Source: a bacterium | GTDB lineage: Bacteria; Fidelibacterota; Marinisomatia; Marinisomatales; TCS55 | Direction: 5' to 3' | Length of the DNA: 64,000 nt | Assembly (NCBI GenBank): GCA_004321715.1 | Contig: SGYN01000004.1 | Location: 1-64,000, forward strand | Part shown: positions 55,737 through 64,000 of the stretch, piece after piece | Numbering within the stretch: position 1 is the first letter of the stretch | Layout: each line of letters starts with the position of its first letter | Translations under genes and position numbers: made by a program | Notes under the pieces: generated by a model | What the model saw: the letters and a program-made list of their open reading frames with translations, nothing else | Databases searched by the model: none | Told to the model about the DNA's origin: nothing

Positions 55737-58630
55737 GATAACTGAAATCCAACTTGTATTTCTCTTGGTTCATCGTACCAATCCGGGCGATTATAATATT
55801 GATAGATAGAATTTGGTCTAAGGGGCTCAAAAGGAGAGATGATTTCTGCTCGTGCTTTTTCAATGGTTTCATCGGTTTGACCGGTATCCCCATAAACAAT
55901 AATCATATTTCTTTTATCGAGTAAATTATAAATATTCATATACAGTTTTCCCTGCATACCGGAAAGTTGTATTTGTTTAAATAATTTTAGATCTATACGA
56001 AAAGTCGTTGGTTTTCTACGACTATTACGTATTAATACATTGGATAACACTTCGCCTTGCTGTTCATAGTTTGTGATAAAAGGCGTATAGGGGTAACCAC
56101 TTCCATATTGAAATATGGTGTTTGCACCCCAACCTTTATATCCAAATTGAATGGATCCATTTAAATTATGCGTTTGGTCCCAATCCAAAGGAATAATTGA
56201 ACGTGATGGCTCTTTCCCAGATAACACTGCACCAAATTCTTCATTCGGATTAGAATTGGACCCTTCAGCAACTTGATAGGTATAATCGATATTCCACCCA
56301 AGATAATTACTGAATCGTTTGTAAAAGGATAGTATAACACCTCTAGAATTAGAATAATCCTTATTTACAAAGGTATAATAATTTTTACCATCCCCTAGAT
56401 CAATAGGAATACCACTGGACACGTAATTTCGTGCGTCCCGATAGAATCCTTTTAATTCTAAGAGAGTATTTGATGCAACTTCTTGTCGCAACCCAAGCTC
56501 ATAGCTAATAGTTGTTTCTGGTTTTAAATCAGGATTGCCAAAGATACCAAAATTTGTTCCACTCTCTGTTAATTTGTATTCCGTATTATTATAAAGCATA
56601 GATAAGTCGGGAATTTTATAAAAATAACCATAAGCAAAATGAATAACCCCTCTATCGGATATGGGGTATGCAACCGCCAAACGGGGGCTTAATTGAGACT
56701 TTTTTCGAGTGTTTTTCCACCAACCTTTTTTCATTGCTAAATTAGGTTGATCATTAAATCTTTCATAATATTCTGCATAGCTATGACTCTGCGGATTACC
56801 CAAGCTATCTTCATCAATGTACGATATATCGCCCCATTGAATATTTTCTAATTCCTCTAGGGATAATGTATCCAAAGCAGGGTTTCTTGGGTCGTAGATA
56901 TAAGGCTCGTGAATATTAGTGGGTATTTTCGCTTTGGGATCAAATATCTCATATCGAAGACCAACATTGATAATCATGTCTCCATATTCAATCTTATCTT
57001 GAATATAAAAAGATATTTCTTGAGGATTAAATTCATAGGTAGATCGATTAAAACTACCAATTTCAGGAATAATAGGAGAAAATATTTGATCAGCTTGGGA
57101 AGAATCCAACAGGGCATAGGTATCCAATGATAATTTGTAATTCGTAAAATCAAAACCAAATTTAATTAGGTTGTATTTATTGACTTGACTAGTTGCATCC
57201 ATTTTTACGCTTCTATTGATTGTTTCTCGTTTAAATCTATTGATATCAACGCCCCAACGGGAGAGAGTATATTGTGGAAAATAATTGACTCCTGCTCCAT
57301 ACTCATTGATTATATGTTCTGGGAGTGTGCCATCAATGTGGGCCCAATACAAACTATCAGGCGTTTTATATCGTGCATCCATTGGATCAGCAAATAAATA
57401 TGATTGAAATGTGCGGGTATATTCTGTGACATATAAATCAATAAAAGATAAGGGAGAGAAGGAGTGCGAAAGATTCATTCCAAGAAAGGCGCCTGTATCA
57501 TAATTTTTGTTTCTACCATCTTGTGACATTTGTCTAAAATGGTCATACCCTTGAGATGTTCCTGAATTGAAGATGGTATTAATTTTTAATCGCGTTGTGG
57601 GTCTTAGACGAAATGTGATTTTATTTTGCGTTGACCAATTATCATACCAATTGAGGCTTTGATAGGATCGATTATTTACTGGTTCATTATTATCGCGATA
57701 ATCATTATTGTTATAATCTTGAAAGATAGTATCTCCATACATGGTAAATGTATGTAAACCATTTAACCATCCGGAAGATCGATTGATTCTTCCAGAGGAA
57801 TAAAATGTAATAAGTCCTGGAATAATTGGGCCACTTACGTTACCAGAAATAGAATAATCATTATCGATTGAATAAGAATCTAAATCAGAAAAGATAGTGT
57901 CGCTGGTAGTATGATCACCGGAATAGAAGTTTAGAGACCCTTCAAAATTGTTTCCACCATCTTTGGTTACCATATTAATGATTCCAGTCAGTGCTTTTCC
58001 ATATTCTGCATTGAATGTGCCACTGATAACTTGCAATTCTTGAAGGTTGTCATTTTCAATCTGTACAGATATGCCACCATTGTATGAATCTGTCATTGGC
58101 ACTCCATCTACCATATAGGCAATTTCATTACTACGGCCTCCACGCATATGTAATCCACCGCCGGCATCCTGCGTAATGCCTCCCTGTAAACGTAAAATAT
58201 CGGCCACTTCAGCTACTGGCATAGATTCTAATTCTTCTGCAGTAATTCTTGATTCCGATTGCGTAACATCGAACTCAATCAAGTTACGTTCTGCAATTAC
58301 AGTAATTGCGGATCCCTCAATAGCTTCTACTGCTAGATTTGCATCCAGTTTTGTCGTTCTATCTACAGATATTTTCACATCATTTATGATGAGGGTCTCA
58401 TATCCTATCATCTGAAATCTAATACTATAGACACCTGGTGGAATATTCAGAAGGAAGTATTCTCCTTCTGTATTCGAAGCGGTTCCAAGATCGGTATCGT
58501 TAATAAGAATATTGCAACCCATGAGAATGGTATTAGAATTAGCTTCTGTTACTAATCCGGATAATTTTCCAGTTGTACCAGCAAATGAAAAGCTCAACAG
58601 GAACACAGGTAGTAGTATTTTTGGACGCAT
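55730..58630 (-). CDS. TonB-dependent outer-membrane receptor (SusC-like architecture)
   Basis: The 966-residue protein begins with a signal peptide and a carboxypeptidase-regulatory-like domain (residues about 20-105; LSGLVTEANSNTILMGCNI). A plug domain follows (about 125-240; GGLHMRGGRSNEIAYMVDGVP and FNAEYGKALTGIINMVTKDGG), then a long barrel ending in PREIQVGFQLSW. A canonical N-terminal TonB box is not evident. Such receptors import large ligands using energy from TonB; in this locus an alpha-glucan oligosaccharide is the likely ligand. No susD neighbour exists. It shares one base with the PPIase gene (TAATG) and overlaps the next gene by seven. Confidence 0.88.
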   Translation of the reverse strand: MRPKILLPVFLLSFSFAGTTGKLSGLVTEANSNTILMGCNILINDTDLGTASNTEGEYFLLNIPPGVYSIRFQMIGYETLIINDVKISVDRTTKLDANLAVEAIEGSAITVIAERNLIEFDVTQSESRITAEELESMPVAEVADILRLQGGITQDAGGGLHMRGGRSNEIAYMVDGVPMTDSYNGGISVQIENDNLQELQVISGTFNAEYGKALTGIINMVTKDGGNNFEGSLNFYSGDHTTSDTIFSDLDSYSIDNDYSISGNVSGPIIPGLITFYSSGRINRSSGWLNGLHTFTMYGDTIFQDYNNNDYRDNNEPVNNRSYQSLNWYDNWSTQNKITFRLRPTTRLKINTIFNSGTSQGYDHFRQMSQDGRNKNYDTGAFLGMNLSHSFSPLSFIDLYVTEYTRTFQSYLFADPMDARYKTPDSLYWAHIDGTLPEHIINEYGAGVNYFPQYTLSRWGVDINRFKRETINRSVKMDATSQVNKYNLIKFGFDFTNYKLSLDTYALLDSSQADQIFSPIIPEIGSFNRSTYEFNPQEISFYIQDKIEYGDMIINVGLRYEIFDPKAKIPTNIHEPYIYDPRNPALDTLSLEELENIQWGDISYIDEDSLGNPQSHSYAEYYERFNDQPNLAMKKGWWKNTRKKSQLSPRLAVAYPISDRGVIHFAYGYFYKIPDLSMLYNNTEYKLTESGTNFGIFGNPDLKPETTISYELGLRQEVASNTLLELKGFYRDARNYVSSGIPIDLGDGKNYYTFVNKDYSNSRGVILSFYKRFSNYLGWNIDYTYQVAEGSNSNPNEEFGAVLSGKEPSRSIIPLDWDQTHNLNGSIQFGYKGWGANTIFQYGSGYPYTPFITNYEQQGEVLSNVLIRNSRRKPTTFRIDLKLFKQIQLSGMQGKLYMNIYNLLDKRNMIIVYGDTGQTDETIEKARAEIISPFEPLRPNSIYQYYNRPDWYDEPREIQVGFQLSW

Positions 58631-59928
58631 TAGGAAGTTTCCCCAGGTGGTAAAATAAATTTCTTTACAATACTAGTATCAATAGAAATCGATGCATTTG
58701 CCGCTAAGCCATCTCGAAAATTTTTATAAATAGATTGTTTTAAACTAGGATCTGGATATCCTTCGGTATGATGATCAAATAAATTATCTAGGCATTGACG
58801 AACAAGGTAATTATGATACTGACGTTCCAGTGATTCTGTAAAAGAACTAGAAGTGGAAAGGTGCAACTCTTCTGCGTGTAATAGCATCTTTTCACGAACA
58901 GCAAGACCTTTAAGAATATTGGTGAGATTATCCATATCTTGAATACGCTTGTATTGTCTAGATGAAAGATTATCTAATTTCTCATACGTTTGTTTTGCAG
59001 TCCAATAATGTCCATCATTGAAAGATAGTAGAGGACGATTACTATAAATCTTTTGTGACTCTTTATTTGCAATAATAGCAGAAAAAAAATCTTTTAAATC
59101 TTTTTCATTAAAATGTATTTCCATCTGTTTCAACAGAGTATCGGTAAAATCGCGAATAGCTGGCATTTTCTTATATTGCGCAGCCATTAATCGCAGCCAA
59201 TCCTTTTCTAACTGAAATTCTTGCTCGGTTAAAAATCCATCTTTTTCTTTCTCTAAAACTTGAATAATGCTATAGCCATACTGGGTTTTTATAGGGGAAG
59301 AAATTTGCATATCTGTTAATTGGAATGCAGCAGATTCAAATGCTGGATCCATATCACCCATACGCATCCATCCGAGATCGCCTCCATTAGATTGTAAAAG
59401 TGAATCTTTAAATGATATTGCTGCGCATTCTTCCCAAGTGTTCCCATTCTCTAGGTAATCTTGAATATCTTTGATACCGCTAAGGTTTTGTGCGTACAAG
59501 TGCCGAACATGAAGAGTGGTTTTTGACCACGCAAATAACGTTCGTAGTTCCTGATCGCTAGCTATCATTTGTGGTCCAATAGTGAAATCATAATATTCAT
59601 TGAGCAAAAGCTGATCGTACATTCGCTGTTTTTCTCTATTGTATATAGCATTACGATCCGAATGAGTACGATGCATATAATCGATGATTAACACCTCATC
59701 AATTAACGAATGCAATAATGTGAATCTATTTGCAAGGTTATCTTGCAAATTTGTTTGTTGTAAAAAATCTTTATATTCACTTATATAGTTTGTTAGAGTA
59801 ATTACTTCATCATTAATTCCAGCAACTGAACTCTGCATTGGTTGATCGCAAGAACAGAATAAGAGAATGAAAAAGAATGACATGCAGCGTTGCATAATGG
59901 GAATTAATAAGTAAATAGGCTTTCTCAT
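58630..59928 (-). CDS. Parvulin-type peptidyl-prolyl isomerase lipoprotein (SurA/PrsA-like)
   Basis: The 432-residue protein has a lipobox (FFILLFCSCDQ), a helical chaperone-like N-terminus and a rotamase domain at about 130-230. Typical motifs are LHVRHLYAQN, NGGDLGWMRMGDMDPAFESA and IKTQYGYSIIQVLE. SurA/PrsA-type enzymes fold outer-membrane or exported proteins in the periplasm. Placed between an amylase and the TonB receptor gene, it may be a dedicated folding factor for this locus; that is inference. The track start at 59928 overlaps the amylase stop; an internal ATG near 59895 would also keep the lipobox. Confidence 0.85.
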   Translation of the reverse strand: MRKPIYLLIPIMQRCMSFFFILLFCSCDQPMQSSVAGINDEVITLTNYISEYKDFLQQTNLQDNLANRFTLLHSLIDEVLIIDYMHRTHSDRNAIYNREKQRMYDQLLLNEYYDFTIGPQMIASDQELRTLFAWSKTTLHVRHLYAQNLSGIKDIQDYLENGNTWEECAAISFKDSLLQSNGGDLGWMRMGDMDPAFESAAFQLTDMQISSPIKTQYGYSIIQVLEKEKDGFLTEQEFQLEKDWLRLMAAQYKKMPAIRDFTDTLLKQMEIHFNEKDLKDFFSAIIANKESQKIYSNRPLLSFNDGHYWTAKQTYEKLDNLSSRQYKRIQDMDNLTNILKGLAVREKMLLHAEELHLSTSSSFTESLERQYHNYLVRQCLDNLFDHHTEGYPDPSLKQSIYKNFRDGLAANASISIDTSIVKKFILPPGETS

Positions 59929-61778
59929 TGTACGTTTAGGACCAATGCAGTTTTACTAGGAACATGTATATCTGTTTTAAGGTCATAAATTTGTTTTTTA
60001 AGAGCACTTATCCCTGTTGTTTTATCTTCTAACACTTCATAAAAGCGATCCACGGAAACGTGCTTATCTGATGTGTTATTGTTCAATAATACCATCACCA
60101 ACTCTTCCTTAAATTTTCTAAAATATACATAGATTCCATCTTGGGGTAGAAAATGAGTTAATGTTCCTTCCGTAATGGCACGATTATTTTTTCTCCAATT
60201 TAATAATTGTTTTGTGAAGCGTTGTGCTTCCATTTGATCATTGGTTAACCCACGACCATTAAATCCATTTTTTGTATCGCTATCCCATCCACCTGGAAAA
60301 TCAGTTCGAAGAGTACCATGATCCGGAGGTCCTTCCAGTAGTATTTCAGTTCCATAATACACTTGAGGAATTCCTCTAGTTGTGTAGATAAATGTCATCG
60401 CCATTTTATATAAGGATAACTGTTTTTTTAATTGGGTATAGATTCGTTCCATATCATGATTATCGGCAAAGATCATTAAGCTATATGGATTGCCGTACAA
60501 AAAATCATTTGATAGTGCGTCATATAAGTTTATTAGTCCTGAATTCCAGTTTTCTTCTTCTTGTAAACTTTTTGCAAGAACCCCATTCATAGGAAAGTCC
60601 ATCATGCTTGGAGTGTACGATATATAATCATCATGCCTGGGGCTATCTTTTTGCCAGTAGGATACGATAGCAGGATTTAATGACCATTCCTCGCCAACAA
60701 AATTAAAATTAGGATATTCATCAATAAGACGTTTGCCAAATTCTGATATAAATGTTTTATCATGATAGGGGTAGGTATCAATACGAAAGCCAGATAAGTT
60801 GGCGTTTTCAATCCACCAAATAGAGTTTTGGATTAAATAATTCGACATAAATACATTTTTGTGATTTAAATCTGGCATAGTTGGTACGAACCAACCATCT
60901 ACAAAATTACTAATTTCAGAATTAGTTGTGTGAATATCATGTACCGATACTCTATTATGACTGGTTTGACGGTATGTCCCCTCATTATTAATCCAGTCTT
61001 TTGAGGGAAGGTCTTTCATCCACCAGTGTTCAGAACCACAATGATTCAGAACTATATCTTTAATAATTCCTATTCCTCTTTTTCGGGCTTCATCTGATAG
61101 CAATTTATAGTGATAATTACCGCCGAAACGTTCATCAATATTGTAATAGTCTGTTGTTGAATACCCATGATAGGAGTATTTTGCATGATTGTTTTCTAAA
61201 AGAGGATTTAACCATATCTGAGTAAACCCCATTTCTTCTAAATAATCCAGATGATCAATAACGCCTTGAAGATCCCCACCGTGCCGGCCATCTTTATTCT
61301 TTCGATTAACTTTTTCTTTTAGATTTGGAGTGGAATCATTTTTTGGATCGCCATTTGCAAACCGATCTGCTGTAATTAAATAGATTACATCCGAAGATGA
61401 AAAACTGTTTCTCATGGCAGAATTAGGCGATCTATCTAATAAGGAGTACTTGTGGTTGAGTACTATCTGATCATTTTTAGTAAATCCTATAGAGAAATCT
61501 CCAGCTACAGTATTATCATCAATGAATATATCAATAAATAGGTAATTTGGATTTGTTACCTGATGAATAGCTGTAATAGAAAGGCCTGGGTATGATATTT
61601 GTGGTTTTAATTCACTAATATTGTCACCATGTACCATCAGTTGCAACTGATGATTTGACATTTCTGTCCACCAAAATGGTGGCTCTAGGTGTTTAATGTC
61701 ATAATTATTACTACCTGTTAATGGAGGAATAAAAATAAATAGAATGCTTAAATAAATAAGATAATTATCATTTTTCAT
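59925..61778 (-). CDS. GH13 alpha-amylase/neopullulanase-like enzyme
   Basis: A signal peptide (IYLSILFIFIPPLTGS) and an N-terminal beta domain (about 25-125, as in cyclomaltodextrinase/neopullulanase relatives) precede a GH13 barrel. All four family regions are present: I, KDIVLNHC; II, GFRIDTYPY with the nucleophile aspartate; III, FVGEEW with the acid/base glutamate; IV, FADNHDM. A conserved VYYGTEILLEGP and a C-terminal beta domain follow. It should cleave alpha-1,4 (perhaps alpha-1,6) glucan bonds outside the inner membrane. It is the first gene of a five-gene overlapping operon that faces a divergent GH13 gene. Confidence 0.92.
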   Translation of the reverse strand: MKNDNYLIYLSILFIFIPPLTGSNNYDIKHLEPPFWWTEMSNHQLQLMVHGDNISELKPQISYPGLSITAIHQVTNPNYLFIDIFIDDNTVAGDFSIGFTKNDQIVLNHKYSLLDRSPNSAMRNSFSSSDVIYLITADRFANGDPKNDSTPNLKEKVNRKNKDGRHGGDLQGVIDHLDYLEEMGFTQIWLNPLLENNHAKYSYHGYSTTDYYNIDERFGGNYHYKLLSDEARKRGIGIIKDIVLNHCGSEHWWMKDLPSKDWINNEGTYRQTSHNRVSVHDIHTTNSEISNFVDGWFVPTMPDLNHKNVFMSNYLIQNSIWWIENANLSGFRIDTYPYHDKTFISEFGKRLIDEYPNFNFVGEEWSLNPAIVSYWQKDSPRHDDYISYTPSMMDFPMNGVLAKSLQEEENWNSGLINLYDALSNDFLYGNPYSLMIFADNHDMERIYTQLKKQLSLYKMAMTFIYTTRGIPQVYYGTEILLEGPPDHGTLRTDFPGGWDSDTKNGFNGRGLTNDQMEAQRFTKQLLNWRKNNRAITEGTLTHFLPQDGIYVYFRKFKEELVMVLLNNNTSDKHVSVDRFYEVLEDKTTGISALKKQIYDLKTDIHVPSKTALVLNVQ

Positions 61779-61903
61779 CAGATTAAAAAGTTAGTAATAT
61801 TATTTTGAGTTGCCGATAATAATTTTGTATAGCTTAATATTGCTGCTATTTAGATATTGATTAATGATATCTATTAAAACATTCAATGTGTAGTTTGAGT
61901 ATA
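61779..61903. promoter_or_regulatory. Divergent promoter region between two GH13 genes
   Basis: These 125 bp hold the promoters of both divergent amylase transcripts. I see no gene here. Clear -35/-10 pairs are not evident, in keeping with the unusual promoters of FCB-group bacteria. Confidence 0.5.
61851..61873. promoter_or_regulatory. Inverted repeat, candidate operator for the amylase genes
   Basis: TAGATAT-N9-ATATCTA is a perfect seven-base inverted repeat placed 30 bases before the ATG of the rightward GH13 gene and about 70 bases from the leftward one. The position fits a regulator site; the AT-rich sequence makes chance possible. Confidence 0.35.
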
Positions 61904-64000
61904 ATGAAATCAACTAAGAATAGTATATTTTTCCTCTTCTGTATGTTGGCGTTTCAACAGATGGGTTATGCCGAAGTTGTGTATTCTGAACCAAGTTTTG
62001 CTACAGAAATAGATTCCATAACCATGTATTTTGATGCAACACAGGGAGATCAAGGCTTAATGGATTATACAGATGATATATGGGCCCATACTGGAGTGAT
62101 CACATCCAATAGTACTAATTCTACAGACTGGAAGTATGTAAAAACGAATTGGGGAGAAAATACTTCTGAAACGCAATTGATTCCTTTAGGAAATAATCTA
62201 TGGAAATTAAATATTGGGTTTCTTCATGACTATTATGGAGTACCAAATAATGAACAAATTTTACAATTAGCATTTGTATTTCGTAATCATAATGGAAGTG
62301 AATCCGGTAGAGATGTGGGTGGGTCAGATATATTTTTGGATCTATACGATGTAGGGGTTACTACAATAATTGTACATCCATCAATCAGCAATATATTTGA
62401 TGATACTAGAAGAACCCCAGTTTTTTGTCAACCAAACGATACGCTGGATGTCATCATTACAGGTGCAGCAATCGGTACAGAAATAGATAATATAGAACTA
62501 TTTATAGATGAGAATATCCAATTGCAAACAACTAATAATGATTCATTAACAGTTCAAATTCCTATCCAAGATATTGCGTTGGGTATGCATTTAATCACAG
62601 CTGTTACGGAGGATACTTCTGGTTTTAGCGATAGTATTAAATTTTCTGTTATGGTTCATAATGAACCGGTCAATCTTCAGCGTCCAAGTGGAATTCGAGA
62701 TGGGATAACCTATAATGATAACAATCCTCAGTCAGTCACATTATCATTATTCGCTCCTCATAAGGAGTATGTATATGTGATAGGTGATTTTAACCATTGG
62801 TTTGTGAATGAAAATTATTATATGCATATGGATTCAGGATCCAATGATTCTGTTCATTTTTGGATCACATTAGATGATTTATCAGAAGGGACAGAATATG
62901 CGTTTCAATATTTAGTCGATGGAGAAATTCGTATTGCGGATCCATATACTGATAAAATTTTGGATAAATGGAATGATAATAATATATCGAATATTACGTA
63001 TCCAAGTTTAAAACAATATCCATTTGGACTTACAGATCATAATGTTTCCATATTGCAGACAGCGCAAACTCCATTTGATTGGGAAAATAGTGATTTATTT
63101 ATTCGTCCAGATAAAGATCAATTAATTATTTATGAACTATTAGTAAGGGATTTTATTTCCCGTCATGATTTTCAAACATTAACCGATACATTGGATTATT
63201 TAGAAGATTTAGGAATTAATGCAATAGAAATTATGCCCTTTAATGAATTTGAAGGAAACTCAAGCTGGGGGTATAATTCTTCATTCTATTTTGCTCCAGA
63301 TAAATATTATGGTTCAAAGACGATGCTGAAGCGCTTCATTGATGAATGTCATCGTAGAGGAATAGCAGTAATTATGGATATCGTATTAAATCATAGTTAC
63401 AGCCAGTCTCCATTTGTACGATTATATAATAATGGAGAGTGGGGGTCGCCTACGGATGAAAATCCATGGTTTAATACAGAATCAAACTTTTCTAATCCCG
63501 ATGCACAATGGGGAAATGATTTAAATCATGAAAGTATACATACAAAGCAGCTCGTAGATCGGATCAATCGTTATTGGATTGAGGAGTATCGTATTGATGG
63601 TTTTCGATTTGACTTCACTAAAGGTTTTGGAAATAACCCCAAAGGATCCAATGATGCCTGGGGTAGTCAATTTGACGCAGATCGTATAGAGCTATTACAG
63701 CGAATGGCAGATCAGATTTGGGAAATTGATTCTACAATCTACATAGTTTTAGAACATTTTGCGGAAAATGCTGAAGAGATAGAATTAGCAGATCATGGTA
63801 TGCTTCTTTGGGGTAATTCCCAGTACAATTACGCAGAAGCTTCTATGGGCTATCACAGTAATGGTAAATCAGACTTTTCTTGGGGATATTATGGTTCTCG
63901 CGGATGGAGTAAACCTCATCTAGTAAGTTATTTTGAAAGCCATGATGAAGAACGATTAATGTATAAAAATCTCTCTTGGGGAAGTAGTGCGGGGGATTAT
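61904..64000 (+). CDS. GH13 alpha-amylase-family protein with E-set/CBM48-like domain, 3' partial
   Basis: This gene is absent from the ORF track because no stop lies before the window end; 699 codons are visible. The start ATG at 61904 opens a signal peptide (SIFFLFCMLAFQQMGYA). An N-terminal beta domain (about 20-150), an Ig-like stretch and a CBM48/E-set-like domain (about 265-365; VTLSLFAPHKEYVYVIGDFN) precede a GH13 barrel. The four regions are IMDIVLNH, GFRFDFTKGF with the nucleophile, YIVLEHF with the acid/base glutamate, and YFESHDEER. It likely hydrolyses branched or linear alpha-glucan; whether a sorting domain follows cannot be seen. It is divergent from the amylase operon. Confidence 0.9.
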   Translation, partial: MKSTKNSIFFLFCMLAFQQMGYAEVVYSEPSFATEIDSITMYFDATQGDQGLMDYTDDIWAHTGVITSNSTNSTDWKYVKTNWGENTSETQLIPLGNNLWKLNIGFLHDYYGVPNNEQILQLAFVFRNHNGSESGRDVGGSDIFLDLYDVGVTTIIVHPSISNIFDDTRRTPVFCQPNDTLDVIITGAAIGTEIDNIELFIDENIQLQTTNNDSLTVQIPIQDIALGMHLITAVTEDTSGFSDSIKFSVMVHNEPVNLQRPSGIRDGITYNDNNPQSVTLSLFAPHKEYVYVIGDFNHWFVNENYYMHMDSGSNDSVHFWITLDDLSEGTEYAFQYLVDGEIRIADPYTDKILDKWNDNNISNITYPSLKQYPFGLTDHNVSILQTAQTPFDWENSDLFIRPDKDQLIIYELLVRDFISRHDFQTLTDTLDYLEDLGINAIEIMPFNEFEGNSSWGYNSSFYFAPDKYYGSKTMLKRFIDECHRRGIAVIMDIVLNHSYSQSPFVRLYNNGEWGSPTDENPWFNTESNFSNPDAQWGNDLNHESIHTKQLVDRINRYWIEEYRIDGFRFDFTKGFGNNPKGSNDAWGSQFDADRIELLQRMADQIWEIDSTIYIVLEHFAENAEEIELADHGMLLWGNSQYNYAEASMGYHSNGKSDFSWGYYGSRGWSKPHLVSYFESHDEERLMYKNLSWGSSAGDY

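Overview
The window is an AT-rich bacterial chromosome segment dominated by secreted and outer-membrane proteins. Many long proteins end in a roughly 85-residue domain with the core YPNPFNPTT and a final KK(M/V)(L/I)LLK. This is the FlgD-like C-terminal sorting domain used by type IX secretion (T9SS) cargo. With the PorV-like protein, TonB-dependent receptor, lipoproteins and RND efflux operon, it points to a Gram-negative member of the FCB group. Candidatus Marinimicrobia (SAR406) or a close relative is my best guess; this is inference from protein style, because no rRNA or other phylogenetic marker is present.

Layout. (1) 1-20.8 kb, all plus strand: seven secreted or surface proteins. They are a LamG/FN3-like giant cut by the window edge, two tandem arylsulfotransferase-like propellers with different tails, a CotH-kinase protein, a tail-fibre-like protein, a 2172-residue giant and a small PKD protein. 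Five of the seven carry the sorting domain. (2) 20.9-26.8 kb: a TolC/adaptor/RND-pump operon, then tRNA-Arg(CCG). (3) 26.9-31 kb: TPR lipoprotein, PAF-acetylhydrolase-like lipoprotein, CutA and a K+ channel with RCK domains. (4) 31-33.9 kb, minus: an orphan secretin and a lipoprotein. (5) 33.9-41.3 kb, plus: a HExxH metalloprotease, a TlpA-like protein, a PAN-domain protein with Arg/Ser-rich tracts and a small NTF2-like protein. (6) 41.3-43.8 kb, minus: a three-gene operon of thioredoxin-like protein, outer-membrane barrel and propeller lipoprotein. The barrel has an in-frame TGA just after its signal peptide, followed by a SECIS-like hairpin. (7) 43.9-45.7 kb: an ASPIC/UnbV surface protein. 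(8) 45.7-64 kb: an alpha-glucan utilisation locus. It holds GH97, a protein with repeated glycogen-binding-like domains, a five-gene overlapping operon (GH13, parvulin-type PPIase, TonB receptor, FN3/Ca-loop protein, PorV-like protein) and a divergent second GH13 gene that runs off the window.

How it works together. Region 8 reads as an outer-surface starch/glycogen degradation and uptake system: amylases and GH97 cut alpha-glucans, the repeat protein binds them, the TonB receptor imports oligosaccharides, and the PPIase probably helps fold the barrels. No SusD is seen. The most unusual observation is the candidate UGA-recoded barrel at 42364-43323; a simple nonsense mutation is the competing explanation. 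No selenium machinery lies in this window.

TGA is a normal stop elsewhere in the window, for example in ATGA gene overlaps. Nothing in the window suggests a prophage, IS element or CRISPR array.
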